A stretch of DNA of 64,000 bases from Thuidium tamariscinum (GCA_947034885.2 OX344756.2:19017489-19081488); one strand, 5' to 3'; shown: positions 1 to 13,454, counted from the stretch's first letter. A program made the numbers and translations. Notes: generated from the letters alone by a model not told the origin.

Positions 1-1709
1 CAACGTACAGGATTGTAGTAATAGCTTCCCACTGATTCTTCATGAACTAAGGTGCAAGTTTATGATATATTTTCCAAGTACAGTACTAGAACATATACAT
101 GACAAACCATTCTCTTACACACATACGTACTGGCATACGTACTGGCAATGAGGACTGGAGGAGGGAGACGGAGAGCACGGCCACCTGCAGTTAAGACTGT
201 ACTGAAACCCTAAAATCGGTTAAATCAATGATGCCAATTGCATCACATGAAGCGCATTTCGATGGACAAAGCTGAATTGGAGCCACAGATCCAGCAGCTC
301 ACACTAAAGGTGCTCGACTTCAATTCGTACCCACGTACTTCGTCTCTGGTTTCCAGCTTCCTCTGGAGCAACCCAGCATTGCTCAGTAAGTTTCTCATGA
401 GATCCCCGAAAGCCCCATATTGAGTGTCGATCTCTTTCTACATGCTAGTGCTGATTGTTTCACTAGAAAATTGTTTTGCTTTATAAACTCGATTTCTTTT
501 GAGTTTTTGGGTCCCATATATGTACTTATGGAACGTGGGTTTGACGGTTTTATAAAGTTAGACTGACTGAGCTAGTTGAACGGCGTTCTGGCTTCGATCT
601 AGATTCTAGGTCGAAGTGAAGTGAAGGCGTGGCAAAGCAATCGCATTGTGGACTGGAGCTAATATACTAATTAAAAGGGTATGTATTCGTTTCTTTATTT
701 TCCAGTTTTCAGAGATTTTGGCAATGCTTCATGCAATTGTCCCTTTACAAATGAAACTGATCTAGAGGTGTTCTAGTTTTCCAATTCAAAAAAGAACTGC
801 TTGAATGCGCTCCTCGGCTTTGGTAATTGAGGAACTGCCTTTCAAATGAAAATCTCGTGATATATACTAGCAGACACGCGGAACTGCGGAAGCAGATATG
901 GTAACCTATCAGATTTATTTTGCATCATGCAACGGGATTATTGATTTGCTTCCGCTTTGCAATGGTAATTCATAATCCCTAGAAAATTCAATTCTTTCCG
1001 ACAACAGACTGACTCACTGCTGTAGTTAAGAAGAACATCAATCCTTGAACGACGTCTTAATTTGTCAACGACTTTTGCATTCTTGTTGAGTTATCATTGA
1101 ATGGAAACTTAACATCAGTTTCATTAATTTCACGATATATTCCACAAGGCCAATGTTGTGACAAATATCTTCACAAAGGTCAAAAACTAGGATATAGGTA
1201 TAGATTTGGGTTCAGGCAGCGCGGTCCAAAGTCGTGAAACCCTCGAATTTAACGAAATTGACGCTTGAAGTAGAAGTGTATAGTAGAACGTACATCAATT
1301 TCAAGAATGACATATTGACTAGATTTCGTCATCCAATCGAGAGTGCCGATTAATGAAACATTAAACAGACGATCTATCTTCTGCTGATCTAGAAAGCTAG
1401 AGCGCCGTCCCAGCTAACGTACCATAATGAGGGCTGCAAGTTCCAGTCCAGAAACCTCGATCTAAAAACTAGGTGTGGTTCGTAGACTAGATCACTGGTA
1501 CGTACTGTATACTGTAGATCTGAGCTAGCTCGGTTCGAGATCGGATCGATTAACGCCTGGAAAAGTGCCAATCTCGTCCGAAACTAGAATGACGAAATGC
1601 GTATGATTGATCGTTCTCGCACATGCTCTCATGATCCGGGACGACTGTTCATAAACTCCGGATCATTCAGTCGTTCGATCGATCAAGGTGGACTTATCAT
1701 ACGTGATCG
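1..1709. other. No gene recognised; upstream region of the GDU-like gene
   Basis: Only short open frames without recognisable similarity are seen. The last few hundred bases before 1710 are expected to hold the promoter and 5' UTR of the downstream + strand gene, but I see no convincing TATA box or other named element. Confidence 0.4.
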
Positions 1710-2861
1710 ATGGCGGGGATCCTGGTGATGGCCGCCATTCCCAGCAGACGTCGCCTAATGAGCCGCATGGGCGTGGAACCGAAGTGGCTTCTGTCCACGA
1801 ACTCCGCCAACACAGCCATGGCCAGCAGGATAGGATCGATGTCTCCGCTGCATGGCGGGCGCGTGGTGAGCCGTCATCACGAGGAGCCCGCTGGGCACAA
1901 GGGGCACGGGCAGCACTGGGGCTACGCAGCCCTTTTGGGCGTGGCCGCGGCTATGGTGGCGCTCATCTGCTTCTACTTGTGCGTGTGGCTGCTGCGACAC
2001 ATGAGCCGGAAACTGCAACGGAGCAATGCCGCCCAACTGCGTCTAGAACCGGAGCATCACGACGGAGAAGACGACGGTGAGTCATCGATCTGGGTTCAGT
2101 CTTGACTTAGAAACTTTAATTTCGTTGCATTGGCTATATTCCTCAAGCAGAATGTAGTGACATACAATATGTTCTCACAAAAAGGTCTTATTTCAGGTCA
2201 AACTAAATTTTGGGGTACATAATTCTCTTCAAGAAATCAAATACGGTTCTGCACACACCATTAATTCATAATGAGATTATATTACCAAATCTTCAAATAT
2301 TGCAAACTGATTAAAAGTCGATCACAAAAGATTCAAACCTGGCTTAGCACAAACAATATCTGGGCAAACTTCTTTCATTAAGTACCCCAATTAACTTATT
2401 AAATCGGAAAGCGCTCAATGCTCACAAGAGTCACAACCGACAAGCGCTCCCTTTGGAACACAAATCCTAAACCGCCTAAAGTACAAAGAAATATACTGAC
2501 TTCAAAGTACAGTCGCATGTTGGAGCACAATCATTAAGTTGGAACAACATTATTATGGCATTCCACATCATGAAAACTGTGCCTTTGTAAGCACGGCCTA
2601 GTGTTTAGATTTCATTCTGGTCTAGATTCCAGTTCAGAACAATTCATTTCGATAGAACATTGCCAATGCAATTTAGTGGAAATTCCCGTAGGTCATCAGT
2701 CGACTGATGGAACGAAGAGAGCTCCAAGTGGAGAAGGTGAAAGTGCAACGCAGACATGGGACTCGGAGAGTGTGGAGCTTGTAGTGATGGCTGGTGAGCA
2801 TGTGCCCACATTTGTTGCGCATCCAGTTGTGCAGTGCTCGGCTCAAGGGAATGTTCCTTGA
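1710..2861 (+). CDS. GLUTAMINE DUMPER-like single-pass membrane protein, two exons
   Basis: Exons 1710-2076 and 2692-2861, GT-AG intron, junction in phase 1, 178 residues. Exon 1 encodes a basic, His-rich N-terminus and one clear transmembrane helix (about residues 71-94, YAALLGVAAAMVALICFYLC and onward), followed by a short basic stretch and an acidic segment. Exon 2 encodes ELVVMAGEHVPTFVAHPV, which matches the VIMAG motif that GDU proteins carry on the cytosolic side after their helix. Order (helix, then VIMAG) and size fit the family. GDU proteins are known to alter amino-acid export at the plasma membrane together with LOG2-type ubiquitin ligases; that role is inferred here from the motif. 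The donor is a strong GTGAGT and the acceptor is CCCGTAG. The start is the first ATG of the open frame. Most seed-plant GDU genes that I know of are intronless, so the intron is notable. Confidence 0.7.
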
Positions 2862-3328
2862 AAAAAACATCAATTTTGTCATGTTGCTACAATTCAGAGT
2901 GCCACAATTTTGACACTCCACTGCGCAACGATTAAAAACTACGACTGGTACAGATTTAGGTTTCAAGGTGCCCGCCTTCAACATTGCCAATGTTGTGAAT
3001 ATTCCGCTCATCAATGTTAAAATTGGCAATTTAGAGGAGTTTTAGCTATCATGTCTGATCGAGTTCTGAGTTTGCCTACAGTTAGTAGCGGAGAATGGTG
3101 TGCAAAACCAAATTCTAAACCAGTTCTAGTTTTGGAAGAAACAATTGTTTCAGCATCTGAAACGGTATTTGGCAATTGGAAAACTACCAAATTTAATTCT
3201 TACTGTAAATGGCCCGGAAATCATCTATGGGTTTGATTTGTACCAGTGAGTGGGCTCATATATCATGAGGTGTATGATGCCATATATACCAGAGTATCTT
3301 GCTCTCATCGGAGCAACCAAAAACTGTG

Positions 3329-3659
3329 TAAGGTAAGAGGTCCTATAATGGACCATCTAAGGGCTGAAACAGAATTTCAGGTAGGTAAAACCTGTAGAAA
3401 TATTTTTCAGTAAATTTTCCTTGAAAAACAAGTAGAATTGACATCTAACCCAAGTCGTTTCATATTCTTCTGATCTTTTCTGAATTAGTTATTAAATTTT
3501 GAAGTTGAAAGGGCATAGGGCTGTAAAATGGTGCCCTAGCTACAATGTACACTGTCAGTACACTGCTGAAGGCTATGAAAAAGCAACATGTACAACTACT
3601 GTACATTTAAGATAGGGCACCATTTTAGAACCCGCTCCATTTAAGAGCCTTCTACCTTA
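3329..3659. mobile_element. TA-target MITE, AGGTAG-ended family (copy 1)
   Basis: Inverted termini TAAGGTAAGAGG and CTTCTACCTTA start and end at TA, as expected for a Tc1/mariner-type non-autonomous element. The interior holds a nested palindrome around AATGGTGCCCTA / TAGGGCACCATT. It also shares CCCAAGTCGTTTCATAT, in inverse orientation, with the element at 56469-56767, so the two are the same family. Confidence 0.7.
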
Positions 3660-4219
3660 ATCTGAGTATTAACTGGGTCAGTAACTGGGCACTGCAACTA
3701 TACAGTCTAGAAAGTAAGGTACAAACTCGACAAAGTTTTTTCACAAACCCTAAACACTAAATCAATATAATAATTTTTAATAATTAGTTAGTTTTATTGA
3801 ATATCTGGCTAATAATTTTTGAGCAAGTGAGTCATAGTTACATTCCTCAAAGATACCAGCTTCCCAAATTCCAAAAAATATTCTCCAGATCAGCTTGCCA
3901 GTTTGAACTAGAATGTAAAAAGATGACCATGGAACATAGTCACAGGGGTTACCTTACTTTCTAGATGGCATTGTATAGTACATGCTATGCAAGTTTGTGC
4001 GTCCATTAACTCCATTTTTAACAACTTCAAACCCTGGCCAAAGCACCTCAACCTTGTCACAATACATGGAACCCTAAATTCCCTCATGCATTTGACAACA
4101 TTGCAATGTACGTCCTTTGTAAAACCTTCTTCTAGTACGCTTTCCAATTTTTGGTGAATGCAAGAAACACTTGTATTATTTTATGTCATATGACATGTGA
4201 AGAATTGTTTCTTGGGAAA

Positions 4220-4620
4220 AAATTTTGAACCTAAATGACTCAAGATTTATGGGAAAGATACTCATGACTATTATACACCTTGTCTAATTTTTTCGTAATT
4301 TAAAAAAAAAGTAAACTATTTAAAAATAGACCCCAATTGAATGTCATACGTACCAAATGCCAATTTGGAGGTTTTTAGTATTGTTTAGCACCAAAAAAAA
4401 CAAATTTTGAGCTAAAATTTGGAGGAGATGGTCTCTAATAAACTTGTAGCTAATGGTCAAAGGAATTTTTAAATTAATTATTTTTATGTGGTGTAAAGTC
4501 AACAAAGTAAGCCTCTTTTGCATGCATTTTGAAATATGTAAAAAATGACTTTGGTGAGCTTTTTGGTGGATGACCATCTTTATAAAGTTGTTGCAAAAGG
4601 CCAATTAATTTTTTTTAATT
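4220..4620. repeat. Dispersed repeat, copy inverted at about 27180-27580
   Basis: Segments such as CCCCAATTGAATGTCA and the later TTGCATGCATTTTGAAA have inverse counterparts at about 27470 and 27275. Ends are not sharply defined and no terminal repeat was found. It is an old interspersed repeat of unknown class. Confidence 0.5.
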
Positions 4621-6406
4621 ATATTTTTTACTAATAAAACATCAAAATATGTATTTTCTTGAGGTTTCAATTGGTACTTTTCAAGTTCTTCTACTTAGAG
4701 ATTTTATTAACAAATTTCCTTTGATGGTTTTCTTCATCTTAAGTTGTGTTCTAATGTCCTTTGGAAACATCCAATTGCTACATAGTAGTATATTTGTGTT
4801 CATACTAGCCCCTTTAGTTGTTTTCAATCAAATTGTAGAGAGACTATTTCATGTGCCATTTTGAATTTAATTTGAGACAAGTATATTTGGAACCCCTAGA
4901 TTTATTTTAGTATAGAGGGAATATATGTTCAATATCCTTTAAATTTCCAAGTCTTTTTTTGAACTTCTAGGAATTTGCTTTAAATTGAACAAAAAACCTA
5001 CATTTTGCATTCAATGTTTTTTTTGTACTTTAGAAGAGTGTGAGTTCCCAACTGTGGGAACGCTGTCGGGAATTGCCACATCTGCGATCTGACATGGTCG
5101 AGAGACTGACACATCAGATAATAATATTTAAAAATTTTTAAAATTTTTAAAAAAAATTGAGTTTTTTTTTGTTTTAAAAAAAAAATTATTTTAACTGTTT
5201 ACATAGGCCTGAAACAGTCTTCTAATCTCCCAAAAAACATTTAATGATAAGTTGTATCAATTTAAAAAAAATTGTAACCAGACAAATTTAATTAAGATAT
5301 GTTAGAGATTACATAGGAGAAGAAAAGACAACAATATCCCTTAAGGATTGAAAGATTATAATGTTTAATCATGAGGGTGTTAAAATTGCAAAAGTGATTT
5401 GAAGTCTTTCAATCTTCTTTGCACATGTCAAATTTCAAAATTTGGTCACCAAAAAATATGAGGTGATAGGGCCTAACATGCATAATCCAATCAATTTATG
5501 GCTTTTCAAAATCTACTAATTAATTTTCTTAAGAAAATTTATGATGTGTTTTTTCCTCCAAAACTATTTAGTATCTTTGAGGCTCATTCCCATGAACCTT
5601 CAACATCACGGAAAATCAAGATTGCAATGAACACCCTTGCACAAAATCTTAAATTCAAATGATAATCAGTCATTTTTCAAAATTGAATTTTTGATGTTAA
5701 AACTAGACTTTGAAAAAAATATTCAAAAATATAAAATACTCAAAATAGAATCTAAGTTATGTACTACTGAACTTCAAAGTATTGCCGACACCAAAATGCT
5801 TGGAGAATGAAAAAAAACAACACCCACCATTGATGACTACGTGTCGCCTGGGAGGGTAAGGTTAGTCCAGTCACTCCTCGTTGCGACTTGTTGCGGCTTG
5901 GCACGTGGTGATATCCAGCTGTAAGTAGAAATGGATGAATGTGGATGGATGATTACGGAATGAAAAAGAAGACATTCAGTTTAGTTGATGTCGGTCGATA
6001 CGGGATGGTCACCTTCTACGACACCTTCGGCGGCACGACCATAGTTGGAATTCCGTCGCAACCGGCACCGCTTCAATTCGTTTTCCTATGGAATACCATC
6101 TCTCAATCGCTCACTGTAATTGAGCGTACTTTGAAATTTCAGGTTCTTTTTCTTCATTTGTTTTCTTTTTCTTTGGTAAAACTTTGGAGGACAATTGGAT
6201 TTAATGGAAGTGTGTTGTGCGGATGAATTCCGATTTGTTTGCGATATCCTGAGACGCAATTACGAGTAATGAAACGCAATTAGGATTTCTGAGACTCAAT
6301 TTCATCTCGTGTCGAGATCTTGTGATCAAAGGTCACATACTTTGCTCCTAAATCTCGATTTGCTTGGAATTAGGAGAAATTTGAGTCAATTTGCTCAAAA
6401 GCAAGA

Positions 6407-9137
6407 ATGGCGCAGCGATGGATTCTGATCGCGATGATGTTAGGCTTCGCGTCGAATGTTGCAGCGGCGTCTTATGTGCGACCACCGGCTCGGAAGGCGC
6501 TCTCGTTCTGGGGCGGTTCTAAGAAAGTCTCGGACGCTCAACAGGTGATTCTTGGGGTTAGGGTTTCTTCTCCGAACAGCTTAATATCTGGGGATTCTCT
6601 CCTCTCTCTTCTCTCTAATATTTACAGTAATCGATTTTTGCACTCCTGAGCTGCAGCAGTCTCTTATGAAGAGCTAACTGAACACCATTGGAATTCCTGA
6701 AAAGGAATGTAGATTCTTGCCTTGTGCGATTTTGAGCTAATGTTTTCTTGGCGAAGGCAGGCGTGGATTGCATTAGAGTTTTGTATTTTCTCTCATCTAG
6801 TCCTTGGTAAGTATGTGGGCTAAGCTGACAATTAGAATTTGAATAGATTGCTTCAGAAGTGGGGCAGCTCTTCAATATTTCAATGATTTAGAATCGTTGT
6901 GCAAGGGTGCAAAGTGTATGACTCTGGAATGTTATGTCTGTAGGGACCGAATTTTGAGGAGTTGGGATAATTTTGTAACTAAATCGTATGCCATGATTTG
7001 GTTGTGCCAGGTGCATATTTCATTAGCAGGGCCTAAGCACATGCGAGTTTCATGGATGAGTCCTACAGATGCTAAAGACAAGGCACCGGTGGTTCAATAT
7101 GGCTCAATATCAGGGAACTACACGTATACGGCTATTGGAACGTCCGAGAGTTACTCGTTTCTTCTCTACTCATCTGGGACTATGAACCATGTTGTTATCG
7201 GTCCCTTGCAAGACAGCACAACCTATTACTACAAATGTGGAGGTGCAGGAGAAGAATACGAGTTTAAAACGCCTCCTCCTCTCGGGCCGAATGTTCCCAT
7301 CAGATTAGCCGTTGTTGGTATGTGCTTTCTCTTAACATGAAACAGAGCATGTTGGTATGGTAGGGAGATAATAGAACGTATGGGGAGTCCCAAAATGTTC
7401 AATTACCTCCCCATATGGAAACTTGTTCAATTCCTTTAATATGTTTGATTGCAATATCACAGAATTTGATTTGAATTTTTCTTTCACTTCAATTATGAAC
7501 TACTCACAAGTGAACATAATATCCTCCGAATTGATGCAGGAGACTTGGGCCAAACGGGATGGACAAAATCCACTCTAGAACACATTGGGAACTCTAAGTA
7601 TGATCTTCTGCTACTTGCTGGAGATTTAGCATACGCGGACTATTACCAGCCTTATTGGGATTCATATGGCGAGCTTGTTGAGCCGTATGCCAGTGCTAGA
7701 CCTTGGATGGTTACGAGTGGGAACCATGATATTGAGGTGGTTCCCGTCTTTGTTGAAGGATTTCGTTCTTTCAATACACGGTGGCAGATGCCGCATAAAG
7801 AAAGTGATTCCGATTCCAACTTGTATTACTCCTTTGAGGTTGCTGGGGTCCATGTTATCATGCTCGGTTCATACGTAGAGTTTGAAGAAGGCTCTGATCA
7901 GCATATGTGGCTACAGGTAAAACGACTACTTCTCAATAGAACTTATCTTTGTTTGGTTTTATTTATTGTGTAATCTATACTGTTATTCTGCTGGCATATC
8001 TGTCACTGATAAAAAAAAACTGATTGTATATTGCAGTTAGATCTAATGAAAGTGGATAGGAGCAGAACGCCGTGGGTCATTGTTGTGCTACATGCTCCGT
8101 GGTACAACACAAACCATGCTCATCAGGGTAATGGAGATGACATGAAGCAGGCATTGGAACAAATTCTATACGAGGCCAATGTAGATATCCTTGTTGCAGG
8201 CCATGTGCATGCCTACGAACGCACGGTAAACTTTTTTTTATTGGTTAATTAGTCACTTCCCCAAGTTTTTACGTACGTCTATTGTCAAATCCAGATGTCA
8301 CCTTCGTGCAAGCAGTAGGTGTATCTATTGAATGTGACGGATTGCTACTGAGCTGCTTAGGCGAAGTGAAGGATTTCTCAAGATATCATACACGCAAGCA
8401 GTAGATCTACTGCTTTCGTGCAAACAGTAGATTTAAATCATACGTAAATTGCATGGTTTAAATAATTAAAACTCTGTAGCTGGTGTAATCTGAAGATAAT
8501 ACGCGTCTGATTTCATGTTCAAAGAACTGTCATGTCTGCATACAATCCATAAGAAGACTATCTTAACCATTGACTGGGGGTGATGGAAAACAGACGCGGG
8601 TCTATGCGGACAAAGTAGATCCTTGTGGCATTATGCACATCACTGTGGGAGATGGAGGCAACCGGGAAGGTCTTGCCAGAAAGTGCGTCTTTTTATCTTT
8701 TAGTTTGTTTTGAAGCTAATATTTGTTTCCATGTCCTCCATACTGCTGTTTTAGGGATTGTGATTCCTGCATGTTTTGGTTTGCAATATAGCCAGGAACT
8801 GTATGCCGACTCCTGTTACAAAGGAATATACATATCTTGATCTGGTCTTGATATATTCTCGACGACTATGTGCAGGTTCTATGACAATTCACCGGATTGG
8901 TCTGTCTTCCGAGAGGCCAGTTTTGGACATGCGGAGCTTGAAATTGTGAATGCAACTCATGCACACTGGACTTGGCACCGGAATGATGACGATGAGTCTG
9001 TTCTTGCTGACGAGTTTTGGATCACGAGCCTGAGTGCTGGTCATTCTGAATGCTCCTTTGAACAGCCCAGTACTCGGAGAATTTTGAAACCTAAAGCCTC
9101 TTTACGTGTTGGGAAAGGTGTGTTTCAGACAAGATAA
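6407..9137 (+). CDS. Purple acid phosphatase, secreted, six exons
   Basis: Exons 6407-6544, 7011-7317, 7540-7916, 8037-8225, 8594-8682 and 8876-9137; all introns are GT-AG and the frame is kept throughout, giving 453 residues. Residues 1-21 are a hydrophobic signal peptide. A fibronectin-like N-terminal domain ([15 protein letters not shown]) precedes the metallophosphatase domain. All metal-ligand blocks are present: D150 (DLGQT), GDLAY (D177, Y180), GNHD (N210, H211), VLHAPWY (H293) and GHVHAYER (H330, H332). This is the Fe-metal binuclear centre that hydrolyses phosphate esters at acid pH. Length and the ending NDDDE block fit the short plant PAP18/20/21/22-like group, usually secreted or vacuolar and often linked to phosphate scavenging. 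I see no obvious P1BS element upstream, but did not search exhaustively. The gene looks intact. Confidence 0.95.
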
Positions 9138-11637
9138 AATACATTATACAAATGTACCATTAAACCTATTCACATCTGATTAGAATCCTGCTTTTGTAAC
9201 TTAGACCAACTAAGTCCCAATCTCCACAGTAGGACCAATATGGCAGTTGCAATAGTTAGTGCTAGCTGAATGTATGATTTTATTAGAACTATGCTTGCCT
9301 TAATCTTTGTATTGCATAAGCTTGTAAAGAAGATTTTGATCAATAAATAGTATCTGGCCTAATTGGTCATTTATCTCGTGTACATGGTATTCTATGGTTA
9401 TTCTATTGTAAGTAATCAAGTATGCCTCAAAGAATGCTGTTCCAAATAAAATGCTGCGAGTAGAATTCCAAGACCTACGTTCAACCACGGGTTAAACGTC
9501 CAGTTTTTCCTTTAGGGTATGTGCTGTACCTTGCTTGGGCTTTGAGAAATAATTTGGCATTGAGGTCAATTGTGGGTGCCAGAGGAATAACTTGCATACC
9601 ATATTGACCCCTAACGGACCAAGTGTTTCAACTGTTTATTTTTTGAATTGTGCTTTTCAAACCCTTGACTCAATTCTTCAACATTTTTAATTTTTTGATT
9701 TTGTAATCTTTTACTATTTTTTAAATTCAAATCTTTATTGCTAAAACCTTAGATTCAAAGTCAAAAAATTCAGTTTCAAAGATTTAAAGTAGAAATAATC
9801 TAGTTTAGTGAGGTTAGTGAGGTGCTGAGAAAACACTTCTTTTCACTTCAAATGGTTATATCTTACAATCAATATGGTCAAAGTTTCTAAAATATTTCCT
9901 ATGTAATTTTATACCAAAGTATTAATCTAGTCCAAGATCCTATGGTTACATATGCAAAAATAAAATAAAATAAAATCTGAAATGAAACTTAAAGGTTTAG
10001 AATTTTACATCTTAAAATAGAAATGGTAATTTGAAGTGTTATATGAGCCAAAAAAGGCCTTGGTCCTTTAGTTATTAAGGTAATACTATCTAAATGTGTC
10101 TAAATAAGGATTTCTATTATTTTATTTTATAGCCTTTGTTCAAAGTTGTTAGGAGTTGAGAAGAGATACTAAATTATCCTAGAATACATTTTAGGAATCC
10201 TAATGAAAATCTATGAATTTTCTAAGTGTTGAAAATAGGTGTCTAAAGGCAAACTTGCATTTTCATGGATGATGTTTTATATTTTACGCAAGGATTAAAG
10301 ATGTTACAATCAAGTGGCGTTACCTTAGAGCATTGGTTTGGTATGGTGTAGACAATGCTATAGCTTTTGGATGATAAATTGCAAACAAAAAAAACTTAAT
10401 TGAGAAAATATTTGGAGATAGATTCTTCTATTTTCAATAGATGAAATTTTCTATATTCTATCCATGGTGATGGATATAAATAGCTTCAACGCTCTACTAA
10501 AGATTTATTTTTGTATTGTCGAAAATTATTGAAAAAATTACATTAGATGTGGGCCATATGGTTTTGTAAAGAGATGGAAAACAATTGCACACATTTGGCT
10601 TGTAATTACTTTCTAAAGATTTAATTCGTGCTTTAATCCTTAAAGATGGATTGGTAATCGTGGAAATTAGGCATTTCAATACCATGTGACATCATCTACT
10701 TTGAATAAACCAAATATACTCATTAGAAGTCAAACTACTATCCCCTTTTCACCCTAACACTGAGGATGAATAGTTCCACTTCTATCCTAAAAAAAAAGAT
10801 TTTGTTATCATTCAATAGACACAAAACATCCACCTCAATGTTTACGGGTTAACACATACAATTATAAGGTCAATAGAAAATAATTCTAAAATAAGATGCC
10901 AAAATTTTAGAGAAATGATTTTTTCAAATCAAAAACTTGTAAAGAGAAAATATGGATTCTTAAGAAAATTCCTATTTTTAATATCTGCCAAATTTGATTT
11001 CTTACCTTCAATTCAATATTTGGCATGAAACGCTGATCCTGATTGTCAACAATGGTACTCATGTTCATTGCAAGGAGAATTTCACCTCATATTTGTTGAA
11101 ACGGTGGATTCCAATGAAAGTAGCAAAGCTTCAATAAATGCAGAGCACTGAAACCTTTGATCTAAGGTTCACCAGTCTCAATTCCTTGAATTTCAAAGCC
11201 GAATTTTCAGAGCTCCAGGCACTTCAATGTCACAATTTTAATGCACCAAAACAATAATACAATAATTCGTTTTCATGGTGGTACAATTTAAATGGTCAGA
11301 ATGGATTTGACACAGGCATGTTTATTCAACTTTAGCTTCTATTCCACAATCCACATGTAGACTATCTTACCTGTATTAACTTCGAGGATACCCAATGCCC
11401 ATGCAACACTACATTCAATGTTGTCTTAAGACGCTCTATGCATTCTAGAAAATCAGGGTTTACCCACAAGCATCCAAAGTTTCCAGTGCTTAAAACATAC
11501 CCTCAGCATGTCACGGACGTACAGAAACAAGGATTCATGGAAGTGTGCATGTTCAAAATTGTGGGAGGCCATTTTACATTTATAAATTGATGTTGACCAA
11601 CATGAGAGAAAGAACCTCAACGAAACCCCTAGGATCT
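9138..11637. other. Intergenic, AT-rich, with a degenerate piggyBac-type MITE
   Basis: The first 300 bases are probably the 3' UTR of the phosphatase gene. The rest is AT-rich without a supported gene; one transposon-like piece is listed separately at 9604-10077. The last part is the 3' flank of RPL15. Confidence 0.5.
9604..10077. mobile_element. Degenerate piggyBac-type MITE (TTAA target)
   Basis: The left end reads TTGACCCCTAACGGACCAAG and the right end, in reverse complement, reads TTAATAACTAAAGGACCAAG. This matches the CCCCTAAAGGAC terminus of the better-preserved element at 54651-55574. TTGA on the left is one change from TTAA. No coding sequence. Confidence 0.5.
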
Positions 11638-13343
11638 TCATCGATAACGCTTGAGAGACAGAGAGTTGTTGCGCTTCCAGGTGGCGCGGATCGAAGGCCG
11701 AGCCTTGGTGTACAAGTGTCCTCTGCCGCGGAGACCACGGTACTTCTTTCCGGCCGAGGTCAGCCCACGCAGCTCACGATGCTTGTGCACTGGGTTCACG
11801 ATCCAGTTGATGCGAGGATCCTTGCGAATGACGGTGTGCTGGGGGTCCACCAAGATGATTTCGAAGTACTTGTAAGTCGAATCCTGGACAAGAATTCATG
11901 CACGTAAGAATATAATCTTTGGTTGCCGGCTACGTGTACTGGTCGTACCATCTCCGCCAGATCATACTGGGTAACAAAACTTGTGCAACTGACTGGCAAA
12001 TCTTTCCAGCTTTTGACATTAGGTGTGTTACACAAAACCAACACCCTAACTTTAGGATGGCATCTCAGAATTCTTAATATTAGGTACATATGGATTATGA
12101 GGATGGATACCACCTAAACTTGGAATCAAGGATCAGTTTCAGATCATCTACCAAAAAAACATTAGATTGCATAAATTCTCATCTACTATCCAAATAACAA
12201 ATTATTTGCGACTTTTGGTTAAACATAACCTTATTATCACAAAGAACACAAGTCTATGTCACTCAAAATCGTGTAATTCTAATCACGATCTAGAAGAGGC
12301 TAAAATGATACGGCGAAGCAATTAAAAGATCAAAGGGATCTGAATAAGCAGGCGAGAATAGACCTGGTTGATCCAGTACGAGTTGAGGACCCTAAGGCCT
12401 CCAAGCTTGCGTCCTGCACGCTCCTCAGCGACAGACCTCAAATTACGCTGGAACTTGAGCTGCGTAATACCCTGGTTCTTGGGCTTTCCGTAGACAATAC
12501 CCTTGGCAACCGGCCTCTTCCTGCCTCCACGACGCACGCGAACACGGTATACCACGTATCCCTACCAAAATTAAGAGATACAGTAACAGTGACCAGAGTT
12601 TAGGACTGAAAAGAGAATCAAGAATAACAGACAAGATACAACTGAAAGCAGTATCATCTCCTAGAGAACTCCCGCTAAATCTTATACAATATTGATTGCG
12701 AAAAATACACCATCTGAACACCTTAGTCATAGCTTAGTCGTAAGATATCCAAATCCTATGTGCACAACCGCAACAAAATTTGAAAAGTGTACACCCGTAG
12801 ATCAGACTTCCAAAAAACATAACATATTCAAATAATACATGCCAAACAGGGTTAAACAATTGCTTTCAGGGACACCCGGCAGAGTTCAAATGGGACAACA
12901 AAACTCATTTTATCTCAAGTCTCGTTTTAACCTAAAGAGCAGAGAGGAAAAAACATTCTCGAAACCCTAACTACAGAAAACGTTATCAGCGTTTAGCCTT
13001 CAAAGAATTTGCGAGGGGAATTGCGAATTGCAGAGATTTAGACGCAAAACAACCAACCTGCTTGGCCTTGTAGCCCAGGCGACGAGCTTTGTCCGGGCGG
13101 CTAGGGCGAGTGACGCGGACAATACCAGGAAGCTGCCTGAACTCCCAGCAACGCACACGCAGCAAGAATCGCAGCACATCAGACTGCTTCTTCCTCCACA
13201 GCTCCTCGATGTACTTGTAAGCGCCTGCAAAAAAACCAAACCCTAAGTACTTGTGGATTTCCAATTTCTCCTTGACCGCTTTGGAAAAGGAACGGCGTGG
13301 ACACAGAGCGATAGAGAAAAGAAAGAGGATGAGACTTACCCAT
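11638..13343 (-). CDS. RPL15: 60S ribosomal protein L15 (eL15), four exons
   Basis: On the minus strand, coding exons 13343-13340, 13224-13058, 12561-12364 and 11883-11638 give 204 residues, the usual eukaryotic eL15 length. The first coding exon contributes only ATGG; the next begins with the rest of the Gly codon and runs [19 protein letters not shown]. Family blocks [44 protein letters not shown]-type (here [19 protein letters not shown]) and [17 protein letters not shown] are all in order. The protein is a core component of the large cytosolic ribosomal subunit. Introns are GT-AG; the third donor (GTCTAT) is weak. A telo-box about 100 bp upstream of the ATG fits co-regulation with other translation genes. 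The gene appears intact; substitutions such as IVNP for ICKP are unusual but conservative in context. Confidence 0.97.
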
Positions 13344-13445
13344 GGTGAGAGAAGGCCGCGCCTGCACCGGAGCCTGGCTATGGCGATGAAGAATCGAAAA
13401 GGGAGTGCAAGGGAACGTTTGTGCCACATTAGGGCTGCGAGCCCT

Positions 13446-13454
13446 AAACCCTAA
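13446..13454. promoter_or_regulatory. Telo-box upstream of RPL15
   Basis: AAACCCTAA lies about 100 bp upstream of the RPL15 start codon. This interstitial telomere motif is well known in promoters and 5' leaders of plant ribosomal protein genes. Similar AAACCCTAA copies also occur in the first and second introns (near 13238 and 12961). Confidence 0.65.

Larger units (their letters stand above)
2862..6406. other. Intergenic, AT-rich, repeat-bearing region
   Basis: No supported gene. It contains the TA-target MITE at 3329-3659, a dispersed repeat at about 4220-4620 that recurs inverted at 27180-27580, and a segment at about 5030-5250 related to the element at 33339-33647. The last 500 bases before 6407 are less AT-rich and probably hold the promoter and 5' UTR of the phosphatase gene; a 95-codon open frame there (5939-6226) is not convincing. 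Confidence 0.5.

Noticed and set aside
238..423. 61-codon frame near the window start
   Set aside because: No recognisable family, no splice-compatible neighbours and no composition change.
1755..2036. Antisense open frame over the GDU-like exon
   Set aside because: It is the shadow of a GC-rich coding exon; helix, motif and splice phase all support the + strand.
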